Assembly (NCBI GenBank): GCA_002394335.1 | Contig: DGTP01000014.1 | Span: forward strand, 199,929-263,928 | Length of the DNA stretch: 64,000 nucleotides | Direction: 5' to 3' | Source of the DNA: Bacteroidales bacterium UBA4333 | GTDB taxonomy: Bacteria > Bacteroidota > Bacteroidia > Bacteroidales > Paludibacteraceae | In this document: positions 36,724 through 44,659 of the stretch, one piece after another | How positions within the stretch are numbered: the first letter of the stretch is position 1 | How the letters are laid out: each line of letters starts with the position of its first letter | Program-made: the position numbers and the translations under genes | The notes under the pieces: model-generated | Seen by the model: only the letters and a program-made list of their open reading frames with translations | What the model was told of the DNA's origin: nothing | Databases searched by the model: none

Positions 36724-37444
36724 GGCTGTGCACTGTCTCTATGTCAAACATCTTGTGATGATGGTTTTCGTGGGTCGGATCGGTGACACAATGCACCACC
36801 AGATACACTCCCACTACGATGAACAGCACCGCACAGATATGCCGGAACCATTTCTCGAAACTGCTCATCTTTTCCGTCAGTTGCCCTACGGTGATGGCAC
36901 TGTAACTTATCAGCCACGCTATCAGCATGATAGGCAGTCCCGTTCCCAGTCCGAAAACCACCGGCATCGTCCAGCCCCAACTCATCGGAAGCGTCAGCAT
37001 GATATCTATCATACTCAGAAAATAGATCAGCCTGTGAGGACAGAAGGCGATGGCGAAGAATATACCGAGCATAAACGACCATAGCCAAGACGACCTGTCA
37101 TCTACGTTCTGCAGCCATTTGCTCAGCCCGTGGTCGTGCTGGTGGTGGTGACCGCTTATCAACAGCACAATGCCGCATAGTAGCATAAATCCCGCTAAGA
37201 TCGGTTCGCCCCAGTGACCTAACACCTTTTGCAGACCCTCTGTCTGGGCGCCCAAAAGAAACGGAATAGAGAGCAGTACGTAGGTCGTCAGTTTGCCCAA
37301 AACGAACATCCCGCCGTTCATCAGTACCTTCTTTTTGTTTCCTATCTCGCGGTCTATATAGCCGATGGCTGTAATCGAGGTGAAAAGCGTGCACGGATCC
37401 AAAATCGTGAGCAATCCAAGTACAAAAGCAGCTAAAATTTGCAT
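36710..37444 (-). CDS. DsbD/ArsG-like six-helix membrane protein
   Basis: A 244-residue inner-membrane protein of the CcdA/DsbD-type fold. Helix 1 carries the conserved DPC (GLLTILDPCTLFTSITAIGYI) and helix 4 FCPHRLIYF, the paired Cys/Pro positions of the family. A His-rich loop (GHHHQHDHG, about residues 123-131) and a His-rich C-terminus suggest metal contact. It resembles proteins annotated as ArsG-family permeases in Bacteroidota. The start at 37444 (MQILAAF) follows a fitting promoter; upstream in-frame ATGs fall within or before that promoter. Confidence 0.72.
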   Translation of the reverse strand: MQILAAFVLGLLTILDPCTLFTSITAIGYIDREIGNKKKVLMNGGMFVLGKLTTYVLLSIPFLLGAQTEGLQKVLGHWGEPILAGFMLLCGIVLLISGHHHQHDHGLSKWLQNVDDRSSWLWSFMLGIFFAIAFCPHRLIYFLSMIDIMLTLPMSWGWTMPVVFGLGTGLPIMLIAWLISYSAITVGQLTEKMSSFEKWFRHICAVLFIVVGVYLVVHCVTDPTHENHHHKMFDIETVHSHAAE

Positions 37445-37469
37445 AAAAATGATTTTTTTTTCAAAATTG

Positions 37470-37505
37470 TTTGCAAAGGTACAAAAAAAATCGTATCTTT
37501 GCAAG
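37470..37505. promoter_or_regulatory. Face-to-face overlapping divergent promoters
   Basis: On the plus strand TTTG (37470-37473), 20 bp, TATCTTTG (37494-37501). On the minus strand CTTG (37505-37502), 20 bp, TACCTTTG (37481-37474). The TTTGCAAAG half is read one way as the upstream box and the other way as the downstream box, so the two promoters occupy the same DNA. They drive the histidine kinase (ATG 37521) and the DsbD-like gene (ATG 37444). Confidence 0.8.
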
Positions 37506-37520
37506 TGGAAACGGAAAAAT

Positions 37521-39695
37521 ATGCGAAAAAGGAGTATTTTTTTCATCTTTTGGGCTTTCATCCTTGTTGGTTTGACTGCCTGTCACTCTCCACAACATGA
37601 CGCACGCGTCATGCAGCGTCTGCTTTCGTCTCAGATTCAGACTGCGCAGTCCCAGGCCGATTCTGTTCTCGCCCTTTTGAATGCCGGTACTTCGATTGAT
37701 GAGGTGCGCACGCTCCTTGAACAGGAGCCGCAGATCCTCTGTTATGTCTTCGATCACCATAAGCTCGTTTATTGGTCGTCCAACTGGCTCGCTGCCGATG
37801 ATATCCATGCTTCCGACACTATCTCCGGATGGTGGTACCAGCTCTATAACAACGCCCACGCGGTCTCCCATTGGACGCGTGCCGGAGACTATGAGATCCT
37901 CACAGTCATTCCTCTTAAATACAGCTATCCTTTCGAGAACCGGCAGCTCCATAATACCTTTGTGCCGCCCTTCTCGGGTGATGAGCACTACCAGATCACC
38001 GAACTCAACATCTCTGGCTTTTATCCTGTCTATGGGCCGGATTCTCTGTTTCTTTTCTCGCTCAGTAGCAATCAGCCTTTTGAGAATCAGGAGGTCGTGG
38101 GACCCTTGGCGGACAGTTTCTCGTATCGGCAGCTCATGGATCCCAATGCAGAACGCCCGGCTTGGTACAATCGTCCGCGGATATTGGTGCGCTTCTATTG
38201 GGGATTCCTCATGTCGCTTCTCGGACTTCTTGTTCTGCTCGGCATATGGGGAGTTATTCGCCATCGGGGATTTCGTAATATGAAACTCCGCACCCGGATT
38301 GTCTATGTCGTGGTTGCAATGCTCATGGCGGCGTTCGTCTATGTTTTTGTCACCTCTACAAGATATGTCAGGAGCCATTACCAGCAGCGCCAGCAGAACG
38401 AACTGAAGCAGAAAACCCTCCTCATCCAGTCACATCTGCATGACCTCTATTTCGCGACTACTCCTTCCCGTCCTATGGACGGCAGTTCGCTTAGTGCGGA
38501 TCTTCTGAAAATGAGCTACATATACGCCTCGGATATCCATCTCTATGACCTCCGGGGAAATCTCTTGGCTACTTCTGCGCCCGAACTCTTCCAGAAGGGA
38601 CTTGTATCCACCCTCATGTCGCCCGAGCCGTTCTTCTCCTCCGATTCGCTCGGCTTGTACTACGAGCAGATAGGAGAAATGCGCTATCTGGCGGGATATA
38701 TACCTTTTATCGGACCGGAGGCTACACCGGTCGGCTATATATCCGTGCCGCTCTTCATCTCCGAGATCGAGATGCACCGTGAGATCAATGCCTTCCTCTC
38801 GCGCCTCCTGCCGCCTTGTATCCTCTTGTTATTCCTGACGCTGGCTGTCAGCTTTTTCCTGGCAAGGGGACTGACACGACCGCTTAACCAGCTGTCGCAG
38901 AAAATGAGCCATTTCAGGCTCGGTAACAATAGTAACCATATCGACTATCCCTATCAGGACGAACTGGGAGAACTCGTCCGTAACTACAACGAGATGGTCG
39001 ATCAGGTAGAGCGGGCTTCTGCGCAGCTCGCCAAGTCCGAACGCGAAGGGGCTTGGAGGACGATGGCGCGGCAGATCGCCCATGAGATCAATAATCTCCT
39101 CACGCCTATCAAACTCAATATCCAGCAGCTCCAGCGTATGCGTGGCACCGAGAGGTTTGACGCCTATTTCGACCGTACGGCTGCCTCGCTTGTCACGGCG
39201 ATTGACAATCTAAGCCATATGGCTTCCTCTTTCTCTACTTTTGCCAAGATGCCGGAGGTGGTTGTCGAGCCTACTGACATCGCCCAGCGCCTCAGTGCCG
39301 TCATCACACTCTTCCGATCCAATACCGAGCAGGTGCCTATCCGTTATGTCGGAGCCGATGCGGGAGTCATGGCGATGGCGGATCCGGAGCAGGTCGCGCA
39401 GGTCTTCACCAATATCCTGCGCAATGCCATTCAGGCGGGCGCTTCCGATATCATCGTCATACTCAATCAGAACTACTCTCCTACGCATGTAGAGGTCTCT
39501 GTCTCGGATGACGGATGCGGAATATCCCCCGAAGACCAGGCTAAGATCTTTGCACCCAATTTCACAACCAAGTCCACCGGCACTGGCCTCGGACTCGCTA
39601 TATCAAAGAATATCGTCGAAGCCTCGGGCGGTTCTATACGGTTCGAGTCTTCACCCAAAGGAACAATTTTTTATATTTATTTCAAAAAACCATGA
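37521..39695 (+). CDS. NtrY-like sensor histidine kinase
   Basis: A 724-residue membrane kinase. The N-terminal hydrophobic segment ends in LTACHS (Cys21), a lipobox-like sequence. A first extracytoplasmic region of about 190 residues is followed by two close membrane helices (about 220-285), a second sensor region (about 290-420), a helix with HAMP linker (LARGLTRPLNQLSQKM, about 450-480), the phospho-acceptor H521 in ARQIAHEINNLLTPI, an N-box NILRNAIQAGA and the ATP lid DDGCGISPEDQAKIF...GTGLGLAI. No response regulator is adjacent. The gene overlaps gdhA by 4 bp (ATGA), suggesting a link with nitrogen metabolism. The start at 37521 lies about a dozen bases after a strong promoter. Confidence 0.88.
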   Translation: MRKRSIFFIFWAFILVGLTACHSPQHDARVMQRLLSSQIQTAQSQADSVLALLNAGTSIDEVRTLLEQEPQILCYVFDHHKLVYWSSNWLAADDIHASDTISGWWYQLYNNAHAVSHWTRAGDYEILTVIPLKYSYPFENRQLHNTFVPPFSGDEHYQITELNISGFYPVYGPDSLFLFSLSSNQPFENQEVVGPLADSFSYRQLMDPNAERPAWYNRPRILVRFYWGFLMSLLGLLVLLGIWGVIRHRGFRNMKLRTRIVYVVVAMLMAAFVYVFVTSTRYVRSHYQQRQQNELKQKTLLIQSHLHDLYFATTPSRPMDGSSLSADLLKMSYIYASDIHLYDLRGNLLATSAPELFQKGLVSTLMSPEPFFSSDSLGLYYEQIGEMRYLAGYIPFIGPEATPVGYISVPLFISEIEMHREINAFLSRLLPPCILLLFLTLAVSFFLARGLTRPLNQLSQKMSHFRLGNNSNHIDYPYQDELGELVRNYNEMVDQVERASAQLAKSEREGAWRTMARQIAHEINNLLTPIKLNIQQLQRMRGTERFDAYFDRTAASLVTAIDNLSHMASSFSTFAKMPEVVVEPTDIAQRLSAVITLFRSNTEQVPIRYVGADAGVMAMADPEQVAQVFTNILRNAIQAGASDIIVILNQNYSPTHVEVSVSDDGCGISPEDQAKIFAPNFTTKSTGTGLGLAISKNIVEASGGSIRFESSPKGTIFYIYFKKP

Positions 39696-41035
39696 AAGTA
39701 CAAACTATCATGCAGCAGTTAGCTGCTAAGCACCCCGGTGAGGCAGAGTATCTGCAAGCCGTTCAGGAAGTTCTCGAATCCATCGAAACGGTGTACAATC
39801 AGCATCCGGAGTTCGAACAAGCCAAGATTGTTGAGCGCCTTGTGGAGCCGGATCGTATCTTCACTTTCCGCGTCACCTGGGTCGATGACCAGGGGGAGGT
39901 GCAGTCCAACCTCGGCTACCGTGTTCAGTTCAACTCGGCTATCGGTCCCTACAAGGGAGGTCTCCGTTTCCACCGTGCCGTAACGCCTTCGATGCTCAAG
40001 TTCCTGGGCTTTGAGCAGACCTTCAAGAATGCCTTGACAACCCTCCCGATGGGTGGAGCCAAAGGTGGTTCTGATTTTGATCCTGTCGGCAAATCGGATG
40101 CCGAGATCATGCGTTTCTGCCAGGCATTCATGCTTGAACTCTGGCGTTGCATCGGTCCCGATCAGGATATCCCTGCCGGAGACGTGGGCGTAGGCGGTCG
40201 CGAGATCGGATTTCTCAATGGTATGTACCAGAAACTTGCACGCGAGTACCATACGGGTGTGCTCACCGGCAAAGGTATGACCTGGGGCGGTTCTATCCTC
40301 CGTCCGGAGGCTACAGGCTTCGGTGCGCTTTATTTCACCCAGCATCTGCTTCATAAGGCAGGCAAGGATATCAAGGGCAAGACGGTGGCTCTCTCCGGCT
40401 TCGGTAATGTGGCTTGGGGTGCGGCAACCAAGGCGGTTGAACTCGGTGCCAAAGTGGTGGCTGTTTCCGGTCCGGACGGCGTAGTCGCTATCCCTGGTGG
40501 TATTACTGCCGAAATGATTGACTATATGCTCGTTATGCGTGCTTCTAACCGCAACAAAGTGCAGGATATGGCAGACAAATTCCCTTCTCTATGTACCTTT
40601 ACCGCAGGCAAGAAAGCATGGTCTGTTCCCTGCGATATTGCGCTGCCGTGTGCTTTCCAGAACGAGCTCTCGGAGGATGACGCCAAGGAACTTAAAGCCA
40701 ATGGTTGCTGGTGTTGCTGTGAGGTCTCGAATATGGGTTGCCAACCGGGTGCTATCCATTTCTTCCAGTCCAATGGTATTCTCTTTGCGCCGGGTAAGGC
40801 GGTTAATGCCGGTGGCGTAGCCACTTCCGGCTTGGAGATGACCCAGAATGCGGAGCACCTCAGCTGGACGGCTAAGGAGGTGGATGAGCGTCTGCACCAT
40901 ATTATGGAGTCTATTCACGAGCAGTGTGTCCGTTTCGGTACGCAGCCTGATGGTACGGTTGATTATGTCAAAGGTGCCAATATCGCCGGCTTTATGAAAG
41001 TCGCCCAGGCTATGCTTGAGCAAGGAATTATCTGA
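39692..41035 (+). CDS. gdhA: Glutamate dehydrogenase (NADP-type, hexameric)
   Basis: A 447-residue enzyme converting 2-oxoglutarate and ammonium to glutamate. Substrate domain: YKGGLRFHRAVTPSMLKFLGFEQ, then PMGGAKGGSDFDP with the catalytic lysine (most homologues have GGGKGG), PAGDVGVGGREIG, and the Rossmann coenzyme domain with SGFGNVAWGAA. Length fits family I enzymes. The ATG lies within the stop of the histidine kinase, so translation is coupled. A strong hairpin terminator follows at 41085. Confidence 0.97.
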   Translation: MKVQTIMQQLAAKHPGEAEYLQAVQEVLESIETVYNQHPEFEQAKIVERLVEPDRIFTFRVTWVDDQGEVQSNLGYRVQFNSAIGPYKGGLRFHRAVTPSMLKFLGFEQTFKNALTTLPMGGAKGGSDFDPVGKSDAEIMRFCQAFMLELWRCIGPDQDIPAGDVGVGGREIGFLNGMYQKLAREYHTGVLTGKGMTWGGSILRPEATGFGALYFTQHLLHKAGKDIKGKTVALSGFGNVAWGAATKAVELGAKVVAVSGPDGVVAIPGGITAEMIDYMLVMRASNRNKVQDMADKFPSLCTFTAGKKAWSVPCDIALPCAFQNELSEDDAKELKANGCWCCCEVSNMGCQPGAIHFFQSNGILFAPGKAVNAGGVATSGLEMTQNAEHLSWTAKEVDERLHHIMESIHEQCVRFGTQPDGTVDYVKGANIAGFMKVAQAMLEQGII

Positions 41036-41084
41036 TTCTCTTCCTAAGTCCTTGGCTCTCAGCCCTTGGAACTTGGTTTTACGT

Positions 41085-41121
41085 AGAAAAATCGCTCTTT
41101 GGGGCGATTTTTCTGTTTTTT
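41085..41121 (+). terminator. Terminator after gdhA
   Basis: An 11-bp stem AGAAAAATCGC (41085-41095) with its inverse (41104-41114) and an 8-base loop, followed by GTTTTTTATTT. Confidence 0.82.
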
Positions 41122-41122
41122 A

Positions 41123-41154
41123 TTTGCATATATGCGATTTTTGTTGTATCTTTG
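41123..41154 (+). promoter_or_regulatory. Promoter of candidate ncRNA copy 1
   Basis: TTTG (41123-41126), 20 bp, TATCTTTG (41147-41154). The spacer is nearly identical to that of the promoter at 56509. Confidence 0.75.
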
Positions 41155-41159
41155 CACTT

Positions 41160-41443
41160 GAAATCCACGTCGGAAGGGAAATGTCTCTTTTTTAGGGTGG
41201 CTTTCGGACATATGAAATGAGCGTTTATTGACGCCTGTTTTGCGCTCCAAAACTTCGCAACTTTTGACTACTCCGCAATTCATGCAACGATATACGTTCA
41301 CGGGTGTGTATAATTCACGCGCGCTTTTTGTTTTTTGACATGGCGCTGTTATACATACGGCGTGGACTTTCGTTTGCTGTTTTTGGAGTAGGGCAATGCG
41401 AAGGCCTTGAAGCGTAGACAGCAGAAGAAGTCTGCGCTTTTTT
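41160..41443 (+). ncRNA. Candidate structured ncRNA, copy 1
   Basis: A unit of about 284 nt bounded by a consensus promoter and an intrinsic terminator, with no credible ORF on the plus strand. It begins GAAATCCACGTCGGAAGGG. Segment 41160-41328 is about 85-90 percent identical to copy 2, and segment 41355-41443 matches again. Likely helices: GAGCG...CGCTC (41218-41246 area), GTGTGTATAA (41304-41313) with TTATACATAC (41349-41358), TTCG..TTTGC with GCAA..CGAA (41369-41402), and the terminator stem. Helices are retained in copy 2 despite base changes. It may belong to a promoter-terminator-bounded Bacteroidales RNA class, but I cannot match it to one. Confidence 0.65.
41410..41443 (+). terminator. 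Intrinsic terminator of ncRNA copy 1
   Basis: Stem AAGCGTAGAC (41410-41419) with GTCTGCGCTT (41430-41439), one G-U pair, 10-base loop, then a T run. In copy 2 the G-U is an A-U pair. Confidence 0.85.
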
Positions 41444-41449
41444 GGCTCT

Positions 41450-41492
41450 TTTATCTTCTTTTATCTTCTTTTGTCTTCTTTTATCTTCTGTT
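41450..41492. repeat. 10-bp tandem repeat TTTTATCTTC
   Basis: About four copies of TTTTATCTTC (one with TTTTGTCTTC) directly after the terminator. Noncoding; no function evident. Confidence 0.7.
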
Positions 41493-41499
41493 TACTAAT

Positions 41500-42020
41500 T
41501 TTTGGTTAATTTTTGATAATTTTTGACAGAAAAAAGTCCTTCCGTCTTTCATCATCCACTTTTGTCCCATCCTTTGGACAAACTCTTCCCCTCTCAACTC
41601 CCCGTAAGGGTTTCCTCTACTGTGCCACGGATGCAGACCGGAGTCTGATCGAATGCTGATCGTATGCTGATCGTATGCTGATCGTATGCTTCTCCTGAGA
41701 TGACCATGCCTTGATGCCGACGAAAAACCGCTCTCGGCTTGGTGGAATAGAAATTTTCTGCAAAGGTACAAAAAAAAATTCAATTCTCCAATTTTTTCCC
41801 CACTGCTTTTGTAATATTTCTTACATAGCCCATCCTAAACCATTGTTCAACAGCCTCTTATATGGCAATTATTTTTTTAATTTTTCATTACTGTTTCATT
41901 AAGCATTTTATCGTTTATGTGCCGCATATCTATGTGTGGCTGTCTTCATTTTGTTAGCGGTTTTTAGCCCCTGCGGTCTTACAGCGAAGCGGTCATGCAG
42001 TAAAATTTACGAAAATTACG
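41500..42020. other. Intergenic spacer between the two ncRNA copies
   Basis: AT-rich and without a credible gene. It holds four copies of an 11-bp tandem repeat CTGATCGTATG (41645-41688). A block at about 41563-41612 is the inverse of sequence near 3900-4010. A small hairpin GCCGA..TCGGC lies at 41716-41738. A minus-strand TACCTTTG box (41768-41761) lacks a good upstream partner and could start a leftward transcript of unknown meaning. Confidence 0.55.
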
Positions 42021-42027
42021 AATTTTA

Positions 42028-42059
42028 CTTGCGTATATCAAAAAAAAGTATTATCTTTG
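42028..42059 (+). promoter_or_regulatory. Promoter of candidate ncRNA copy 2
   Basis: CTTG (42028-42031), 20 bp, TATCTTTG (42052-42059), at the same position relative to the repeat as in copy 1. Confidence 0.72.
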
Positions 42060-42063
42060 CACC

Positions 42064-42442
42064 CGAAATCCGCGTCGGAAGGGAGATGTCTCTTTTTTAT
42101 GGTGGTTTTCGGACATATTTATTGAGCGTTTATTGACGCCTGTTTTGCGCTTCAGAACTTCGCAACTTTTGATTACTCCGCAATTCATGCAACGATATTT
42201 CGTTCACGTGTGTGTATAATACATGCGCGCGCCTTGTTATTTCCGATAGATCTTGACGGGAGATACTATTAGGGTGTTTTCGGGCAATAGATTTAATTGG
42301 TATTTCTATAGATCCGTTAGGGTATTTCCGAGTAGATCTGACAGGGAGCTATTATATACGATGTGGACTTTCGTTAGCCTTTTTTGGAGTATGGCAGAGC
42401 GAATACCTTGAAGCGTAGACAGCAAAAGTCTACGCTTTTTTG
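42064..42442 (+). ncRNA. Candidate structured ncRNA, copy 2 (expanded loop)
   Basis: A unit of about 379 nt homologous to 41160-41443. The first 165 nt and last 88 nt align. The loop closed by GTGTATAATA (42212-42221) with TATTATATAC (42350-42359) has grown from about 35 to about 128 nt. The closing helix keeps 10 pairs although both strands differ from copy 1 and the register moved by two. The expanded loop holds an internal imperfect duplication (TAGATCTTGACGGGAGA and TAGATCTGACAGGGAG; TTAGGGTGTTTTCGG and TTAGGGTATTTCCGA). It ends 135 nt before the sigma-factor start, so it might also act as a leader for that operon. Confidence 0.65.
42411..42442 (+). terminator. Intrinsic terminator of ncRNA copy 2
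   Basis: Perfect 10-bp stem AAGCGTAGAC (42411-42420) with GTCTACGCTT (42428-42437), 7-base loop, T run. Confidence 0.85.
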
Positions 42443-42577
42443 TGCGTATTATCATAGTGCCTGGATCACTGAAAACACCAACCAAAAACAAAAATATATA
42501 GAGAAGCCCGCTGAAAATCCCCATAAAAGAGTAGGCAAATCTATACTTTTTAGAGAATGTGCCACGAGCCCCTAAAT

Positions 42578-43153
42578 ATGACGGATCAGCAAATTGTCAC
42601 GGCGTTAATCAATCGTGACAAGGAGGTCACGCGCGCGTTCTTTTATATAAAATGCTATCCTCTCTTCAACTCTATCTTCGAACATTACTATACCGATTGT
42701 GATGACTGCATAGAGTTTATCAACGAGATGTATATTTATATTATGTCGCCTCAACGCACCACCGGCATAAGCAAATTGGAGAATTTCCGTTTTGAGAGTA
42801 CGCTTACTACATGGATTAAAACCGTCTGTCTCTATTATTGTTATGCCCGCTTTGAGGAGAAGCAACGCTTAGATATTGACCAAAATTACGACCTTGCTGA
42901 TAGGAACGATAGTGTTTCAGACTCTATACAATTAGATATGACTACACTAAATAAGGAAGACATCATGCATATACTTGCTCTTATGCCCAATATCCGTTAT
43001 CGCACACTGATCCGTCTGCGCTATCTGGAAGGTTATTCCAACGAAGCGACAGCCGAAGCATTAGGCATGACTATGGACAATTACTACAACAAACACCGCC
43101 TTGCCAAAGCGCAATATCTTCAAGTGTACAGAAAGGAGGCGCATGATGAATAA
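42578..43153 (+). CDS. ECF-like RNA polymerase sigma factor
   Basis: A 191-residue sigma-70 family protein with region 2 at about 15-90 (YIKCYPLFNSIFEHYY and TLTTWIKTVCLYYCYARF) and region 4 at about 130-180 (LPNIRYR-like LMPNIRYRTLIRLRYLEGYSNEATAEALGMT). ATG 42578 (MTDQQIV) is preferred; ATG 42557 adds seven residues. No TTTG/TAnnTTTG promoter is visible just upstream, so the operon may use its own ECF promoter or read-through from the ncRNA. It heads an operon of about 17 genes and overlaps the next gene by 11 bp. Confidence 0.85.
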   Translation: MTDQQIVTALINRDKEVTRAFFYIKCYPLFNSIFEHYYTDCDDCIEFINEMYIYIMSPQRTTGISKLENFRFESTLTTWIKTVCLYYCYARFEEKQRLDIDQNYDLADRNDSVSDSIQLDMTTLNKEDIMHILALMPNIRYRTLIRLRYLEGYSNEATAEALGMTMDNYYNKHRLAKAQYLQVYRKEAHDE

Positions 43154-43550
43154 ATCGTTCCATCCCATATTGTCAGAAGAAAAGTTCGCCGCATGGCTTG
43201 ATGGCATGTTGCCCGCTGACGAGATGCAACAAATAGGCACTATTATAAGCAATGATAGCGATCTCCATTCATTATTAGGAGTATCTGATTGTATCAATGC
43301 TAGTGCCAAAGAGCCAATGTCTGTCTTGTCTAATATAGACAATAATGAAACTTCCATCTTTCAGCAAGACACCTTGGAATTTCCGGCACTAGAGACTTTG
43401 CCGTTGTCTCCGATAGAGGTGGATTTTTCAAATGGCTCATTTCCTACATTTATACCGGATGATTTAATAACAAACGAGGTAACTATGGGCATTGGAGATG
43501 ATACAACATCATTAGAAACTGGTTTCGATGATTATACTGATAACATATAA
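43143..43550 (+). CDS. Possible anti-sigma-like partner protein
   Basis: A 135-residue acidic protein without a membrane helix. Its N-terminus (SEEKFAAWLDGMLPADEMQQI, then DSDLHSLLGVSDCI) resembles the short helical start of anti-sigma factors, which often read FAAYLDG.L...E. The C-terminal half is acidic, rich in Asp, Thr and Pro, and looks unstructured. It overlaps the sigma gene by 11 bp, which supports a regulatory pairing. The assignment is inference; ATG 43146 is an equivalent start. Confidence 0.5.
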   Translation: MMNKSFHPILSEEKFAAWLDGMLPADEMQQIGTIISNDSDLHSLLGVSDCINASAKEPMSVLSNIDNNETSIFQQDTLEFPALETLPLSPIEVDFSNGSFPTFIPDDLITNEVTMGIGDDTTSLETGFDDYTDNI

Positions 43551-43567
43551 ATAAAATCAACGTATAT

Positions 43568-44647
43568 ATGCAAAATGGATCAACAGATTTATTTGGAGGA
43601 TGCGGAGCATTTTGGGTTGCCAATTCCATTATGTCAACAGTTCTCGGTGGCAGAAATCGCGAACTCCAAGAAGAAGCAGCACAACAGAACGAGGCTTTTC
43701 AATTGGAGTTGGAGCGAGCGAGAAATATAGCACAAGACGAAATGGAGGCAGAGAAGATTGCTTTCCGTCGCCGTATGATGGCACTCTCGCGCGAATGGCA
43801 ACGTGATGAGCGTGCCAAGTCGTTTGTGAATATGAATCAGGCAATACAACTTAATGCGTATGCTTCTCAATGGCCTCTCGGATTAATGCCCAGTACGATC
43901 TTGTCGCAAATAAAACAAGGGTATCAAGATTCTCTCAATGTCATACTTCTTCATACCCCTGTTTTGGCAGGAGAAAATGGACTGATGACTCGTCGGGGAA
44001 CCAATGTTAGGTCAGCAGAAATAGCCACATATAAAAGTTTGGAAGAATATATCAAAAATGACATGAGTTATGTGGGGAATGTAAATTTTCGTAAGGATGC
44101 GTGGCTTAAAGCAGACCAATCTAACATTGATTCTTTCAGCTCAAGTGCAGATATAATGAACATTCATTATTTAATGGGCAGCGTTCCTACATTAGTATTT
44201 CTTCCTAAATATCAAGATAATGCTATCTTCATAACTGCTGCAATGTGGGACGAACAAGCGGAAAGACCTTTGTATCGACCTCTATTTGCATTACCTCACA
44301 ATCCGAAGCGGGCTCTTGATGATGAAAAATATCGTAAAGAAGTGATAGAAAAACTCCACTACACCATCTCTATAGTTACAGGGGTAATAAGAGATCAATA
44401 TGCTATGCTTACATGGGCTAAACAACCTACTTTGCATGTGATGCTAAATGCGAAAGGTAATGAGAGGATGAAGCAGTTTGCTTTACAGAATAAATCAATT
44501 AGAGGTTTTATTTTGCAGGAGAATGAGAACTTGAGAAAGACGCTCGATGCGGCAAATTCTCCGCAATTGCTACAGTTGTATGAGCAATCGGATTTGAATT
44601 ATATGATTCAGATGATAGATGAGCAAAACAAGATGTTAAACGCTTAA
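43568..44647 (+). CDS. Coiled-coil protein of unknown function, paralogue A
   Basis: A 359-residue protein I do not recognise. It has a short Gly-rich hydrophobic N-terminus (about 8-28, FGGCGAFWVANSIMSTVLGG), a charged helix likely to form a coiled coil (about 30-80, rich in Glu, Gln and Arg), then a globular domain opening with ASQWPLGLMPSTIL and LNVILLHTP. The following gene has the same layout (helix, HWPLSVLPMVM, IALHVILTP), so the two are diverged paralogues. The N-terminus may sit in or on a membrane. It may be a scaffold of the system, by position. Confidence 0.6.
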   Translation: MQNGSTDLFGGCGAFWVANSIMSTVLGGRNRELQEEAAQQNEAFQLELERARNIAQDEMEAEKIAFRRRMMALSREWQRDERAKSFVNMNQAIQLNAYASQWPLGLMPSTILSQIKQGYQDSLNVILLHTPVLAGENGLMTRRGTNVRSAEIATYKSLEEYIKNDMSYVGNVNFRKDAWLKADQSNIDSFSSSADIMNIHYLMGSVPTLVFLPKYQDNAIFITAAMWDEQAERPLYRPLFALPHNPKRALDDEKYRKEVIEKLHYTISIVTGVIRDQYAMLTWAKQPTLHVMLNAKGNERMKQFALQNKSIRGFILQENENLRKTLDAANSPQLLQLYEQSDLNYMIQMIDEQNKMLNA

Positions 44648-44659
44648 ATTAATAAAGAT

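Noticed and set aside
41059..41301. Minus-strand 80-residue frame with a CMNCG...C zinc-ribbon-like start, partly repeated in copy 2 of the ncRNA
   Set aside because: Between the two copies most base changes alter the amino acid (V/I, E/K, F/I, S/N, P/H, F/S), and copy 2 has a one-base insertion and early stop. This is not how a selected protein behaves; plus-strand promoter, terminator and helices fit RNA better.
41645..41688. Possible CRISPR array
   Set aside because: The 11-bp units are directly adjacent with no spacers, and no cas genes are present.
41481..41783. Minus-strand 100-codon frame over the 11-bp tandem repeats
   Set aside because: Its middle is translated tandem repeat, and composition and start context are poor.
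41160..42442. Identification as RNase P RNA, tmRNA or 6S RNA
   Set aside because: I could not find the conserved cores of RNase P or tmRNA or a single long bubble hairpin typical of 6S. A covariance search would settle it.
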